Source of the DNA: Microbacterium sp. VKM Ac-2870
Lineage (GTDB): Bacteria; Actinomycetota; Actinomycetes; Actinomycetales; Microbacteriaceae
Direction: 5' to 3'
Assembly: GCF_015350795.1 (NCBI RefSeq)
Contig: NZ_JADKSH010000001.1
Location: forward strand, 620,461-684,460
DNA length: 64,000 bases
Numbering within the stretch: the first letter of the stretch is position 1; every line of letters begins with the position of its first letter. Of the stretch, positions 1-8,752 are shown in pieces. Both the position numbers and the translations under genes were made by a program. Below the pieces are notes generated by a model. That model worked only from the letters and a program-made list of their open reading frames with translations. It was not told where the DNA came from and did not search any database.

Positions 1-299
1 ACACGGGTGACCGTCAGAAACACGATAACGAGAGCAGCGATGCTCATGACCACCGTGAAGATCCAGGTCTGCCCTTCGAGAAGGGAGAAGGCGGCGCCCG
101 GATTGCGCGTCAGATAGAACTGCAGCGCATCTCCCCATACCGCGACGGGCTGCTGGTAGGGCAGGTTGGTGAGCGCAAGATGTTTGGTGAACTGGTCGGC
201 GGCCAGCACCACCGCAGCGAGGATCGCGACGATGGCACCGGCCGCCGCCCTGTTCAGGGCCTTGTGCAGAGTGCTGCTCTGGGGAGTCTGCTCCGTCAC
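1..299 (-). CDS. lspA: Signal peptidase II (lipoprotein), C-terminus cut by window edge
   Basis: My translation of the minus strand from the GTG at 297-299 gives a membrane protein containing AADQFTKHLAL and FYLTRNPGAAFSLL. These match the first catalytic Asp region and the conserved NxGAAF block of prolipoprotein signal peptidase, an inner-membrane aspartic protease that cleaves signal peptides of diacylated lipoproteins. Two hydrophobic segments are visible, one near residues 16-30 and one near 75-95. The gene runs off the window, so the second catalytic Asp is not seen. It starts 5 bases after the divIVA stop and probably shares its transcript. No strong ribosome-binding site is visible before the GTG. 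Confidence 0.9.
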   Translation of the reverse strand, partial: MTEQTPQSSTLHKALNRAAAGAIVAILAAVVLAADQFTKHLALTNLPYQQPVAVWGDALQFYLTRNPGAAFSLLEGQTWIFTVVMSIAALVIVFLTVTR

Positions 300-304
300 C
301 GGGC

Positions 305-907
305 TCAGGAAGCCGAGACGGGCGATGCACCCGAGGTGGCGCCGGCGACGTCGAGGTCGCGCAGCTTGTCCTCGATGAATCCACGCAGCTGCGAGCGGTA
401 GTCACGCTCGAACTGACGCAGTTCGCTGATGCGGCTCTCGAGGACGGCGCGCTCGCTCTCGAGGCGGGCCATCTCGTCGCGGCCCTTGGCTTCGGCTTCG
501 GCGAGAATGGTCGCGGCCTTGGCCTGTGCTTCGGAGACGAGCTTGTCGCGCTGAGCCTGACCCTCGGCGACGTGCTCGTCATGAAGACGCTGGGCCAGCT
601 CGATGATGCCGGCCGAAGCCGCCACACCACCGGCGGCCGGAGCCTCGACCGCCGGAGCCGGCGCGGGCACGGATTGGACGGCGGCGGGCTCTTCGACGAC
701 CGCGGCCTCGACGACCTCAGCGGGCGCGGCATCACCGGACTCGTACGCCGCGAGCTTGGCCTTCAGCTCCTCGTTCTCGGCGATGGTCTTACGCCACTCG
801 ACGACAATCTCGTCGAGGAAGTCGTCGACCTCATCGGGGTCGAACCCTTCCTTGAACCGCACGTGCTGGAACTGCTTGGTGACGACGTCTTCCGGGGTCA
901 AAGCCAT
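305..907 (-). CDS. divIVA: DivIVA/Wag31 polar-growth scaffold
   Basis: This is the membrane-curvature-sensing coiled-coil protein that marks poles and septa and organises apical wall growth in actinobacteria. The N-terminal lipid-binding domain (about residues 1-65, with GFDPDEVDDFLDE) is followed by an Ala/Pro/Val-rich linker (about 66-105). A long Glu/Arg/Ala-rich coiled coil forms the C-terminus. I chose the ATG at 905-907 over an upstream start because AGAGGAAAC lies just before it and the family begins ALTPEDV. At 200 residues it is short for Wag31, mainly through its linker. It follows yggT in the ftsZ-distal part of the dcw cluster. Confidence 0.96.
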   Translation of the reverse strand: MALTPEDVVTKQFQHVRFKEGFDPDEVDDFLDEIVVEWRKTIAENEELKAKLAAYESGDAAPAEVVEAAVVEEPAAVQSVPAPAPAVEAPAAGGVAASAGIIELAQRLHDEHVAEGQAQRDKLVSEAQAKAATILAEAEAKGRDEMARLESERAVLESRISELRQFERDYRSQLRGFIEDKLRDLDVAGATSGASPVSAS

Positions 908-935
908 GGTGTTTCCTCTTTCGGGGCTCACGACG

Positions 936-956
936 CGGGCCGATTCGGTCGGCCCG
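936..956 (-). other. Perfect hairpin in the divIVA leader
   Basis: CGGGCCGA (936-943) and TCGGCCCG (949-956) form an 8-bp perfect stem around a 5-base loop, in the 107-base gap between yggT and divIVA. No T-run follows on the minus strand, so it does not look like a normal terminator. It could be an mRNA processing or stability element that separates divIVA output from the upstream operon. Confidence 0.5.
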
Positions 957-1014
957 TCATCGACGAACCGTGATGATCAAGCATAGTCGGCCCTCGTAGG
1001 GGGTGCGACGGGGG

Positions 1015-1317
1015 CTATAGGCGCTCGATGACCCGGACGATGGTCAGCAGCAGGAAGCACGCGAGCATCGTCACCGGAAATCCGAGATCGAGAGCGATGG
1101 GTCCGAGACGCAGCGGCGGGATCAGGCGGCGGAAGAACCGCAGCGGCGGATCGGTCACGGTGAACACGGCTTCGGAGATGACGAGACCGAAGCCGTGGGG
1201 ACGCCACTGCCGGTTGAACATCGGAATGTACTCGAGGACGAGCCTCGCCAGCAGCGCGAGAATGTAGAGGAGGAGAAGGACGTCGACGACGGACGCCGCC
1301 AGGCGCACGATCTCCAC
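1015..1317 (-). CDS. yggT: YggT family membrane protein
   Basis: A 100-residue protein with two hydrophobic segments (about residues 8-30 and 75-97) and the central YggT pattern RLIPPLRLGPIALDLGFPV. The family is widely conserved and usually sits between sepF and divIVA in Gram-positive dcw clusters. A role in membrane or septum organisation is inferred from that context, and no biochemical activity is established here. Translation starts at GTG (1315-1317), three bases after the sepF stop, so translational coupling is likely. Confidence 0.9.
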   Translation of the reverse strand: MEIVRLAASVVDVLLLLYILALLARLVLEYIPMFNRQWRPHGFGLVISEAVFTVTDPPLRFFRRLIPPLRLGPIALDLGFPVTMLACFLLLTIVRVIERL

Positions 1318-1319
1318 GA

Positions 1320-1787
1320 CTACTGCGTGAAGGGCGCGGCCTCGGGGTCGGCGTGCGCCACCGTGCCGTCACCGGAGATCGCGACGTTTTCAGGCGAAAG
1401 CAGAAAGACCTTGCTGGTCACCCGCTCGATGCGCCCGTACAGACCCAGGGACAGTCCGCTCGCGAAGTCGATCAGACGACGCGCATCGGCGTCACTCATC
1501 TGCGAGAGGTTGATGATCACCGGGATGCCGTCGCGGAAGTTCTCGGCGATGATCTGCGCATCGCGATACTGCTTGGGGTGCACCGTGAGGATCTCACTGA
1601 CCGTGCCGGCCGTCGGCTGACGCACGACCGCGGGACGGTGCAGGGGGGTCACGGGTGCAGCCTTTTCGATGGTGCGCTCGACCCCGCGTTCGCGGCGGGC
1701 CGGCGTCTCTGCGACGGGCGCATCGTAAACCTCTTCTTCGTCGGCGAGGCCCAGGTACACCATGGTCTTCTTGAGCGGGTTCGACAT
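1320..1787 (-). CDS. sepF: SepF, FtsZ membrane anchor
   Basis: SepF binds the C-terminal tail of FtsZ and tethers it to the membrane. In actinobacteria lacking FtsA it is the main early Z-ring anchor. The start MSNPLKKTMVYLGL is a typical N-terminal amphipathic membrane helix. A charged linker follows, then the SepF/DUF552 domain (about residues 70-145, with PVIINLSQMSDADARRLIDF). I chose the ATG at 1785-1787 because ACGGAGGAA lies 5-10 bases upstream and the membrane helix starts there. Any longer reading frame upstream has no family resemblance. It lies between yggS and yggT. Confidence 0.96.
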   Translation of the reverse strand: MSNPLKKTMVYLGLADEEEVYDAPVAETPARRERGVERTIEKAAPVTPLHRPAVVRQPTAGTVSEILTVHPKQYRDAQIIAENFRDGIPVIINLSQMSDADARRLIDFASGLSLGLYGRIERVTSKVFLLSPENVAISGDGTVAHADPEAAPFTQ

Positions 1788-1819
1788 CGCATTCCTCCGT
1801 TTGCTCGTCTGATCTGAGG

Positions 1820-2512
1820 CTAGCCGCGGTCCGGTCGCGGTCCCGTGATTGCCGTGCCGATCCGCAGGTGTGTCGCGCCTGCGGCGATGGCTTCGGTGAA
1901 GTCGCCCGACATTCCGGCCGAGATCCACGTGGCATCCGGCACCACGCGACGCACGGCAGCAGCCGCCGACGCGAGGCGTTCGAACGCGGAAGCCGGCGCC
2001 TCGGCGAGGGGCGCGACCGCCATCACTCCGCGCACACGCAGCGAGGGGCAGCGAGCAGCGGTGTGTGCCGCCAGCACCTCCACGTCGTCGGGCGCCACAC
2101 CCCCGCGGCCGGGGTCGTCGGTGAGATTGACCTGCAGAAACACGTCCAGCGGGTCGCCGTCAGGGGCAGCCGCGTGCAGCGCATCGGCGATGCGATCGCG
2201 GTCGACGGAATGCACGCAGTCCGATGCCGCACGCACAGCGCGTGCCTTCTTGGTCTGCAGCTGCCCGATGAAGTGCCAGCGGACGCCCCCGAGAGGGGTC
2301 TCCGCGAGCTCGGCGCGTTTCGCAGAGAGCTCTTGCTGTCGGCTCTCCCCCACGTCGCGCACTCCGAGGAGGTCGAGCTCGGCGACGAGCGCGGCGGGAT
2401 GGAACTTCGTGACGACGATTCGGGTGAGTTCGCCGGGATCGCGCCCGACCGCCCTGGCCGCGTCCGCGATGCGGGCGTCCAGGGCGGTCAGGCGCTCTGC
2501 GAGTTCGGTCAC
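1820..2512 (-). CDS. YggS/PLPBP family pyridoxal-phosphate-binding protein
   Basis: A 230-residue single-domain alanine-racemase-like fold. The PLP lysine lies in VVTKFHPA near residue 36, followed by [17 protein letters not shown] and [23 protein letters not shown], all YggS/PROSC family blocks. The family has no racemase activity and acts in PLP homeostasis. The gene usually sits between ftsZ and sepF in actinobacterial and Firmicute dcw clusters, as here. The GTG start (2510-2512) overlaps the ftsZ TGA as GTGA, indicating translational coupling. Confidence 0.95.
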   Translation of the reverse strand: MTELAERLTALDARIADAARAVGRDPGELTRIVVTKFHPAALVAELDLLGVRDVGESRQQELSAKRAELAETPLGGVRWHFIGQLQTKKARAVRAASDCVHSVDRDRIADALHAAAPDGDPLDVFLQVNLTDDPGRGGVAPDDVEVLAAHTAARCPSLRVRGVMAVAPLAEAPASAFERLASAAAAVRRVVPDATWISAGMSGDFTEAIAAGATHLRIGTAITGPRPDRG

Positions 2513-3657
2513 TTCAGGAAGTCGGGAATGTCCAGGTCGTCATCGCCGAACACCGAGTCGTACGGCTCGGCGACGGATGCCGATACGGTCACGGCCTGCT
2601 TCTCGTCGGCGGCAGCGATCTCGCGTGCCGCCTCCTCTGCGGCCACGGCCGGCACCACGGGCGCCGTCGCCGGGCGCGCGGCAGCGATCGGCTCGATGCG
2701 CGTCTGGGGCTCGCCACCGTCGAAACCGGCCGCGATGACGGTCACCCGGACCTCGTCGCCCAGCGTGTCGTCGATGACCGTACCGAAGATGATGTTCGCC
2801 TCCGGGTGCGCGGCCTCCTTGACCAGCTGCGCAGCGTCGTTGATCTCGAAGATGCCGAGGTTCGACCCGCCCTGGATCGACAGCAGCACGCCGTGCGCGC
2901 CCTCGATCGACGCCTCGAGCAGCGGCGACTCGACCGCCAGCTCGGCGGCCTTGATCGCACGGTCGGCGCCCCGCGCCGAGCCGATACCCATGAGCGCGGA
3001 CCCGGCACCCTGCATGACGCTCTTGACATCGGCGAAGTCGAGATTGATGAGACCGGGCGTCGTGATGAGATCGGTGATGCCCTGCACACCGGCGAGCAGC
3101 ACCTGGTCTGCCGTCGCAAATGCTTCGATCATCGAGATGCCGCGGTCGCTGATCTCCAGGAGCCGATCGTTCGGCACCACGATGAGCGTGTCGACCTCTT
3201 CCTTCAGCTTCGACACGCCCGCCTCGGCCTGGCTCTGGCGACGACGACCCTCGAAGCTGAACGGCCTCGTCACCACACCGATGGTGAGTGCGCCGATCGA
3301 CTTGGCGATGCGCGCGACCACCGGAGCACCACCGGTTCCCGTGCCGCCGCCCTCGCCCGCCGTGACGAAGACCATGTCCGCGCCCGCAAGGGCCTCTTCG
3401 ATCTCCTCCGCGTGATCCTCGGCAGCGCGGCGACCCACCTCGGGGTCGGCACCCGCGCCGAGACCGCGGGTCAGCTCGCGTCCGACGTCGAGCTTGACGT
3501 CCGCATCGCTCATGAGCAGCGCCTGAGCGTCGGTATTGACCGCGATGAACTCGACACCTCGCAGCCCGAGCTCGATCATTCGATTGACGGCGTTCACGCC
3601 GCCGCCGCCCACACCCACGACTTTGATCACCGCGAGGTAGTTCTGGTTCTGGCTCAT
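2509..3657 (-). CDS. ftsZ: Cell division GTPase FtsZ
   Basis: The tubulin homologue that polymerises into the Z ring. The nucleotide-binding signature GGGTGTG is at residues 103-109 and NTDAQAL at 41-47. The GTPase and C-terminal domains are complete, followed by a variable linker and the conserved tail [11 protein letters not shown], the docking peptide for SepF and FtsW. I set the start at ATG 3655-3657 ([10 protein letters not shown]), which follows AATGGAGGCCGGC. The open frame extends about 80 codons upstream but without family similarity. It is 382 residues long. The 187-base gap to ftsQ carries several dyads. Confidence 0.98.
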   Translation of the reverse strand: MSQNQNYLAVIKVVGVGGGGVNAVNRMIELGLRGVEFIAVNTDAQALLMSDADVKLDVGRELTRGLGAGADPEVGRRAAEDHAEEIEEALAGADMVFVTAGEGGGTGTGGAPVVARIAKSIGALTIGVVTRPFSFEGRRRQSQAEAGVSKLKEEVDTLIVVPNDRLLEISDRGISMIEAFATADQVLLAGVQGITDLITTPGLINLDFADVKSVMQGAGSALMGIGSARGADRAIKAAELAVESPLLEASIEGAHGVLLSIQGGSNLGIFEINDAAQLVKEAAHPEANIIFGTVIDDTLGDEVRVTVIAAGFDGGEPQTRIEPIAAARPATAPVVPAVAAEEAAREIAAADEKQAVTVSASVAEPYDSVFGDDDLDIPDFLK

Positions 3658-3690
3658 GCCGGCCTCCATTGTGTCCCGAACCCTGACTGC

Positions 3691-3774
3691 TAAACCTTGA
3701 ACCTCTAGTTGAGGTTTAAAGAATTGCTCAGTATGCAATTCCTTCATTGAAGGTATGCGGGGATGACCCCCCGC
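3691..3774 (-). promoter_or_regulatory. Cluster of inverted repeats in the ftsZ leader; candidate FtsR operator
   Basis: Four dyads sit in an AT-rich island between ftsQ and ftsZ. The first is AACCTC (3700-3705), N5, GAGGTT (3711-3716), flanked by TAAACC (3691-3696) and GGTTTA (3713-3718). The second is GAATTGC (3721-3727), N7, GCAATTC (3735-3741). The third is CCTTCA (3741-3746), T, TGAAGG (3748-3753). The fourth is GCGGGG (3757-3762) with CCCCGC (3769-3774). A short dyad with a 5-base centre is typical of MerR-family sites. In Corynebacterium the MerR protein FtsR controls ftsZ, and its likely orthologue is at 36777-37463. The operator assignment is an inference. Confidence 0.6.
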
Positions 3775-3844
3775 AGAGCCAGGCACCGGGCGTGTCGCGC
3801 AGATACCCGTTGCAACTGCCCGGCGGGTGCGAGGAGGACGTCCG

Positions 3845-4873
3845 TCAGCGGACGACGATGGTGCTGGGCGACGAGACGTCGTAACTGGCGACACTCGACG
3901 GCGGCCTCGCCGCCATAATGGCGGCGAGGTTCTTCGCCTTCAGCGCGGAGTCGTCGGCATTTCCCCAGACGACCGCGGGCCCGCCCGCCCCGAGTGTGAG
4001 CGTGACGTCATTGGCGGATGTGGCGCTGATCGCGGTGACCTGCGCTCGGATGTCGTCGGGAAGCGTACGGAAGACGGTGCCGACCGCCGTGAACGCGGGC
4101 GACGAGAGACCGCCGGTGACAGTGAGCACCGGGTGCCCGGCGGGCGGCTGCGGCGTCGTCGCCAGCGCCACCCCGGCGGCATCGACGAGCGTGTAGCCGG
4201 CCGCCGTCTGGATCGCGCCGATCGGCGTGCGCTCGACGATACGAATCACCAGCTCGTGAGGCGGACGAGCCTCCAGCGCGTACGACTCGACGAGGGGGAA
4301 CTGCACGAGGGCGGCTTTGACCGCCGAGGAATCGACGAGCGGCAACGGCGTGCCGATCTGCGAGGCCAGCGCGTTCTCAACGGTCGACGGGTCGAGGGCT
4401 GTGGTCCCCACGACACTGATCTTCTCGACCGCGAACAGGGGACTGTACGCGGCGCCGAGGGTGCCGAGCACGAGCAGCAGGAACGCCACCCCGACGCCGC
4501 CCCACACCATCCGGCGCCGCCGCTGGCGGGCGGTGAATCGGCGCACCTCGGCGCGAAGAGCGCGCCGACGCGCCCGCGCCGCCGCCCACACGTCGCGTAC
4601 ACCGACCGTCCCGGCTTCCGCGTCGTCGTCATCGCTCGCAGAGGGAGCGCTCCGTGGACTCAGTGTTCGCGCGGCATCCGGCGCCGGTGTCCAAAACGGC
4701 ACCACCGGAGCGGTCTCCCGCGCATCGGCGGCGTCGGCTGTAGCCACGCGTGGCTCTTCGCCCGCGCGCGGCGGATCGAGTCGCCGCACGGGCGGGTCGG
4801 ACTCGCGCTCTCGCGGGTCGATCGCGGGCGAGGTTCCCTGCTCCGGCGCCGGGAGTGGCGTCGGCCGTCGCAT
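3845..4873 (-). CDS. ftsQ: Cell division protein FtsQ/DivIB
   Basis: A bitopic divisome protein that links FtsL/FtsB to the septal synthase. A long Pro/Glu/Arg-rich cytoplasmic tail (residues 1-122) precedes one membrane helix (about 123-142). Then comes the POTRA domain beginning [17 protein letters not shown] (about 144-215) and the FtsQ beta domain to the C-terminus. The tail is long even for actinobacteria. It starts 3 bases after the murC stop and precedes ftsZ, as expected for the dcw order. Confidence 0.94.
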   Translation of the reverse strand: MRRPTPLPAPEQGTSPAIDPRERESDPPVRRLDPPRAGEEPRVATADAADARETAPVVPFWTPAPDAARTLSPRSAPSASDDDDAEAGTVGVRDVWAAARARRRALRAEVRRFTARQRRRRMVWGGVGVAFLLLVLGTLGAAYSPLFAVEKISVVGTTALDPSTVENALASQIGTPLPLVDSSAVKAALVQFPLVESYALEARPPHELVIRIVERTPIGAIQTAAGYTLVDAAGVALATTPQPPAGHPVLTVTGGLSSPAFTAVGTVFRTLPDDIRAQVTAISATSANDVTLTLGAGGPAVVWGNADDSALKAKNLAAIMAARPPSSVASYDVSSPSTIVVR

Positions 4874-4876
4874 CGG

Positions 4877-6283
4877 CTATGCCTCGGCCTTCGGCGCGGC
4901 CAGCGCCTCGAGCACCTGCGGGATGATCTGGTACACGTTGCCGCAGCCCAGAGTGATGACGTAGTCGCCGGGGTGGGCCACCGATGCCGTGTAGTCGGCC
5001 GCCTGCTGCCAATCGGCGACGAAGTGGACCTTCGCGGGGTCGTGGAACGCGCCGCTGACGAGCTCGCCGGTGACGCCGGGAACCGGGTCTTCCCGGGCGC
5101 CGTAGACGTCGAGCATCACGGTGTGGTCGGCGAGCGATTCGAGCACCTCCGCGAACTCGCGGTACATCTCCTGCGTGCGCGAGTAGGTGTGCGGCTGCTG
5201 AATGGCGATGATGCGACCGTCGCCGACGACACTGCGCGCAGCGGTCAGAGCCGCGGCCACCTCGGTGGGGTGGTGGGCGTAGTCGTCGTAGACGCTCACT
5301 CCGCGCTCGACGCCGTGCAGTTCGAAGCGTCGAACCGTACCTCCGAACCCCTCAACGGCGCGAAGCGCCGGTTCGAGTGCATAACCGAGAGTGAGGAGCA
5401 CCGCGACCGCACCCGCCGCGTTGATCGCGTTGTGCGTACCGGGAACGGCCAGGCGTCCGGTCACCGTCTCGCCGTCGTGGCTGAGCGAGAACGACACCGG
5501 GCCGTCGGTCACGATGTCGCTGACACGCACGTCGGCCGCGGCATCCTCACCGAACGTCGTGATGTTGTCACGGGAAAGGGCAGCGGTCACGCGGCGAGCG
5601 CCGGCATCGTCGGCAGAGATGACCACGGCCTCGCGCGCCGCGTCGCCGAAGCGCACGAAGGCCTCGTAGAACGCGTCGCGCGACTCCCAGTGGTCGAGAT
5701 GATCCGGATCGACGTTGGTGATCAGGGCGACCGAGGTGTCGTAGAAGAGGAAGGTGCCGTCGGACTCGTCGGCTTCGATGACGAAGAGTTCGTCCGAGCC
5801 GGTGCCGCTGGATACCCCGAGATCAGCGATCACTCCCCCGTTCACGAATGTGGGGGCGGTACCGAGCGCACGCAGCGCAGTGACGATCATTCCCGTCGAG
5901 GTCGTCTTTCCGTGTGCGCCGGCGACGCTCACGAGACGGCGCCCGCCGATGAGCCAGTACAGTGCCTGCGAACGGTGGATCACCGGCAGGCCTCGCTGCT
6001 TCGCCAGGACGAACTCAGGGTTTTCGGGCCAGATGGCGCCCGTGTGAATGACCGCGTCGACGTCGTCGGGAAGGTGCGCCGCGTCATGCCCGACGTACAC
6101 CTGCGCGCCTCGCTCGGCCAGAGCGCGCAAGGCGGCGCTGTCGCCGCGGTCCGACCCGGACACTCGGATGCCGCGGTCCAGGAACATCCCCGCGAGGCCA
6201 GACATGCCCGATCCGCCGATCCCGATGAAGTGGGCGGCGGTGATGTCCTCGGGAATGGGCAGGCTCAGGTCGGGTCGAATCAT
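4877..6283 (-). CDS. murC: UDP-N-acetylmuramate-L-alanine ligase
   Basis: The ATP-dependent ligase adding the first L-Ala to UDP-MurNAc. The N-terminal Rossmann motif [14 protein letters not shown] (about residues 20-33) is followed by the P-loop [13 protein letters not shown] near 117-129. The central ligase motifs DPDHLDHW and the C-terminal [11 protein letters not shown] are also visible. At 468 residues it is full length. It should follow murG directly, but four unrelated genes at 6360-8743 separate them. A TAGACT box lies 9 bases before the ATG, so murC may have its own promoter after the insertion. Confidence 0.97.
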   Translation of the reverse strand: MIRPDLSLPIPEDITAAHFIGIGGSGMSGLAGMFLDRGIRVSGSDRGDSAALRALAERGAQVYVGHDAAHLPDDVDAVIHTGAIWPENPEFVLAKQRGLPVIHRSQALYWLIGGRRLVSVAGAHGKTTSTGMIVTALRALGTAPTFVNGGVIADLGVSSGTGSDELFVIEADESDGTFLFYDTSVALITNVDPDHLDHWESRDAFYEAFVRFGDAAREAVVISADDAGARRVTAALSRDNITTFGEDAAADVRVSDIVTDGPVSFSLSHDGETVTGRLAVPGTHNAINAAGAVAVLLTLGYALEPALRAVEGFGGTVRRFELHGVERGVSVYDDYAHHPTEVAAALTAARSVVGDGRIIAIQQPHTYSRTQEMYREFAEVLESLADHTVMLDVYGAREDPVPGVTGELVSGAFHDPAKVHFVADWQQAADYTASVAHPGDYVITLGCGNVYQIIPQVLEALAAPKAEA

Positions 6284-6359
6284 GGCTCGTCAAGTCTAGG
6301 TCGGCTCCCGCTGAGGGGATGCTGCGGCGCGCTGGTCCACGCGCGCCGCAGGGCCGGCC

Positions 6360-6890
6360 TCAGTTGCGTCGGTCGGCGAAGCCCGCGGGAAGTTGCCCCG
6401 GCGCGAGGGCCACGACCGTGTCGTCGTCTTCTCCGACGAACTCATCGAGGGTGATGTGGGCGAACTCCGGCACGACGAAGATCGGGTAGGTGGGCCCCTC
6501 GTCGCGGTACTGACGCATCTGGTCGAGGTGCTCGTTCTGGAACAGCACGGTCTTCGAGCCGTCCTCCTCCACCCAGCGCGGGAAGAAGATCGTTCCATGC
6601 AGCACCCGCTCGGCCGGGACGATGGTCACCACCACGCTCGTTCCGGTCGGCTCGTTCCACGACACCTTGAAGACGCCGGCCGTCAGCGCGACGAGGTCGA
6701 CTGTCTGGTCTTTGACCCAGCGTCCGCCGACCATTCCGGAGTGGATGCGGTAGTCGATCGTCGTGGCGTTCTTCACGTACATCTCGTACTGCCACCCGTT
6801 GGCATACGTGTAGATCAGCCGATGGCCGACGAGCGGCGAGAGATCCTGCGGGGGGACGGGGTGTTCGACGCTGGTGATGATCGTGTCCAT
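6360..6890 (-). CDS. padC: Phenolic acid decarboxylase
   Basis: Converts hydroxycinnamates such as p-coumarate and ferulate to vinylphenols plus CO2, a detoxification step without cofactors. The family core is unmistakable: [17 protein letters not shown] with the substrate-binding Tyr pair, [19 protein letters not shown] with the key Arg, SWNEPTGT with the catalytic Glu, and HGTIFFPRW and [11 protein letters not shown]. At 176 residues it is full length. It lies divergent to a MarR gene, which is how pad genes are often controlled (known for PadR- and MarR-type regulators of hydroxycinnamate genes). Its place inside the dcw cluster is unusual. Confidence 0.95.
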   Translation of the reverse strand: MDTIITSVEHPVPPQDLSPLVGHRLIYTYANGWQYEMYVKNATTIDYRIHSGMVGGRWVKDQTVDLVALTAGVFKVSWNEPTGTSVVVTIVPAERVLHGTIFFPRWVEEDGSKTVLFQNEHLDQMRQYRDEGPTYPIFVVPEFAHITLDEFVGEDDDTVVALAPGQLPAGFADRRN

Positions 6891-6896
6891 GTATCG

Positions 6897-6930
6897 ATCA
6901 TCTCGAGATGATGCGTTTGTTGCAAGCGCA
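6897..6930. promoter_or_regulatory. Two dyads in the padC/marR divergent promoter
   Basis: A perfect 16-bp palindrome ATCATCTCGAGATGAT spans 6897-6912, starting 7 bases upstream of the padC start codon. Abutting it, TGCGTTTG (6912-6919) and CAAGCGCA (6923-6930) form a second dyad matching at 7 of 8 positions. The second lies 2 bases before a TAGGCT box and 10 before a TATTCT box facing marR. Binding here could repress both genes. MarR-family proteins bind palindromes of about this size, so the adjacent MarR is the likely ligand. Confidence 0.65.
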
Positions 6931-6952
6931 TTAGGCTATGTATTCTCACAGC

Positions 6953-7414
6953 ATGAGCATCGACAGCTCCGACGACCTCCACGCCAGCGCCCGGCGACTC
7001 AGCGCGCAGCTGGGACCGTTGCGGCGCAGAGTGATGCAGGCCTCCAGGCTCGCCGCAGGACTTCCCGACATCCCGGATGCGCAGATCGAGGTTCTTCGTC
7101 GTCTCGACGCGGGCGGATGGGCGTCACCGACGGCACTCGGACACGCGCTCGGCCTCGCCCGCTCCACGGTGAGCAACCTGTGCATCGCGCTGGAGCGTGA
7201 CGGTCTCGTGGAGCGGCGCGCCCGCGTGGGCGACGCGCGCAGCGTGGAGGTGGGGCTATCCGAACGTGCGCGACAGATCCTGCAGCACTACGACGCCTCC
7301 GCCGAGACGGTCCTCGTCGCGGCGTTGAGTACGCTGCCTGCGAAGACCCAGCGTGACATCGCCGCCGCCCTGCCCGCACTGGCCGCGCTCGCCGAAGCGA
7401 TAGACGCGGGCTGA
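6953..7414 (+). CDS. MarR family transcriptional regulator
   Basis: A 153-residue winged-helix protein. The HTH region reads WASPTALGHALGLARSTVSNLCIALERDGLVERRARVGDARSVEVGL in overlapping parts, which is the MarR recognition helix and wing. It is divergent from the phenolic acid decarboxylase and probably represses it, released by phenolic acids (inference from neighbours). I chose the second ATG (6953) rather than 6938 because TATTCT ends exactly 6 bases before it. This fits a leaderless transcript, and no ribosome-binding site serves either start. Confidence 0.88.
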   Translation: MSIDSSDDLHASARRLSAQLGPLRRRVMQASRLAAGLPDIPDAQIEVLRRLDAGGWASPTALGHALGLARSTVSNLCIALERDGLVERRARVGDARSVEVGLSERARQILQHYDASAETVLVAALSTLPAKTQRDIAAALPALAALAEAIDAG

Positions 7415-7476
7415 GCCGTCAGGGAATCGACCTGATTGTGTTGACACATTGACACATTGCCTGGTACGAAAGGGAT

Positions 7477-8378
7477 ATGACCGTGTCGCACACCGCCACC
7501 GTCGTCCTCGTGCTGGGGATATCCGTCGGGGCGCTTGCGTTCGTGATCACCGCGTGGTTCTCACCAGGCGAACGGCGCGCCCTCGCCTGGTCTGAGCGGT
7601 CAGGGCTTCCCCTTCCGGACGCAGAGACCTGGCACGCCGTGGTGGGGCGTTTGCACCGGAGCCGCATCGCCGAATCAGTCGCACTCTTCACCGGAGTGCT
7701 CACCGCCTCGCTGCTGCTCTTCACCCCCTCGCCGACAACTCTCTCTTGTTCTCGCTCAGCTTCGTTCCGATCGTTGCTGCGGTCTACGCCCCGGTCACGG
7801 CTCTCGTGTGTCTGCGCGAGCATCTCTTCATTCCGGCATCCATGTCGCCGCGCTTGGCGCGCGTGCGCGAAAGCCGTGGCGCCGACTACGGGCACCGGGC
7901 GGGGCGGGGCGTCACAGGAGCGCTCGCCGCGCTTGCGGCACTGGCCATGCTCGCCACCACCGCCGTCGTCGTCTCCGGCGTGACGAACATCCATCGCTCG
8001 GTGCTCGTGATCGCGATCGTTCTCTGCATGGCCGGGCTCTGTGCCACCGCTGCCCTCCCCGCCTTGGAACGAGCGGTCCTCGCGCGTTCGCAGCCGGCCT
8101 CGACCGCGGTGCAGCTCGCATGGGACGATCTGTTTCGAGTCAGCGCACTCAACGGCGCGCGTGGCGTCGCCGCCTACCTCTGCGTGGCCGGGGCCGTGTG
8201 CACGATCTCGGCAGTCACGGGTGGCGGGGGCCTCGAGAACGGCGTGACGGCGCAGGTCATCGCGTGGTCGCAACTCGGATTGCAGTTCTTCTTCTTTCCC
8301 ACCGACGGCCGCGGGCTGCCCGAGAACCTGCGACCGGATCTGACCCTTCGAACACACAACCTGGGAGCACCATCGTGA
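7477..8378 (+). pseudogene. Multipass membrane protein gene split by a poly-C frameshift
   Basis: The ATG at 7477 opens a membrane protein (VVLVLGISVGALAFVITAWF near its N-terminus) that loses frame after LLLFTP. Reading continues in the +2 frame as LADNSLLFSLSFVPIVAAVY and runs to the TGA at 8376-8378. The shift falls in CCCCC at 7724-7728; one more C would restore a single protein of about 300 residues with roughly seven membrane helices. I do not recognise the family. It overlaps the GntR gene at its stop, so the two form an operon. This could be true inactivation, slippage-based phase variation or a sequencing error. Confidence 0.75.
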
Positions 8379-8743
8379 TCGTCATCGACCCCGCATCGGC
8401 TGTGCCACCTTTCGAGCAGTTGCGACGCCAGCTCATCGACGAGGTCAACGCGGGCGAACTCGCGCCCGGGACACGACTGCCTCCCGTGCGGCGGCTCGCC
8501 GAAGACCTCGGCATCGCGCCGGGAACGGTCGCGCGGGCTTATCGCGAACTCGAAGCCGCCGGCGTCCTCGAGACCCGCGGACGCAACGGCACCTTCGTCG
8601 CACCGCACGGCGACGCGGCGATGCAAGAAGCGCAACGCGCGGCGTCGACGTTCGCCGAGCAGATGCGCGTGCTCCGACTCGATCCCGACCGAGCTCTCGG
8701 CCTGGTGCGTGCCGCGCTGGGCGGCGGAACGACAACGCCCTGA
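8375..8743 (+). CDS. GntR family regulator, YtrA-like short form
   Basis: A 122-residue protein starting VIVIDPASAVPPFEQLRRQL and then the GntR winged helix: GTRLPPVRRLAEDLGIAPGTV with the wing LETRGRNGTFV. There is no large effector domain; the C-terminal 45 residues are a short helical region, as in the YtrA subfamily that regulates membrane-protein or transporter operons. The GTG start overlaps the membrane-protein TGA (GTGA), with GGGAG upstream. It probably regulates its own two-gene unit. It stops 9 bases before the end of murG, which is convergent. Confidence 0.88.
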   Translation: MIVIDPASAVPPFEQLRRQLIDEVNAGELAPGTRLPPVRRLAEDLGIAPGTVARAYRELEAAGVLETRGRNGTFVAPHGDAAMQEAQRAASTFAEQMRVLRLDPDRALGLVRAALGGGTTTP

Positions 8744-8752
8744 GACTGTTCG

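Noticed and set aside
3827..6454. Long plus-strand open frame of 875 codons antisense to ftsQ and murC
   Set aside because: It is a high-GC shadow of two certain genes. The translation is Arg/His/Asp-rich with no family likeness.
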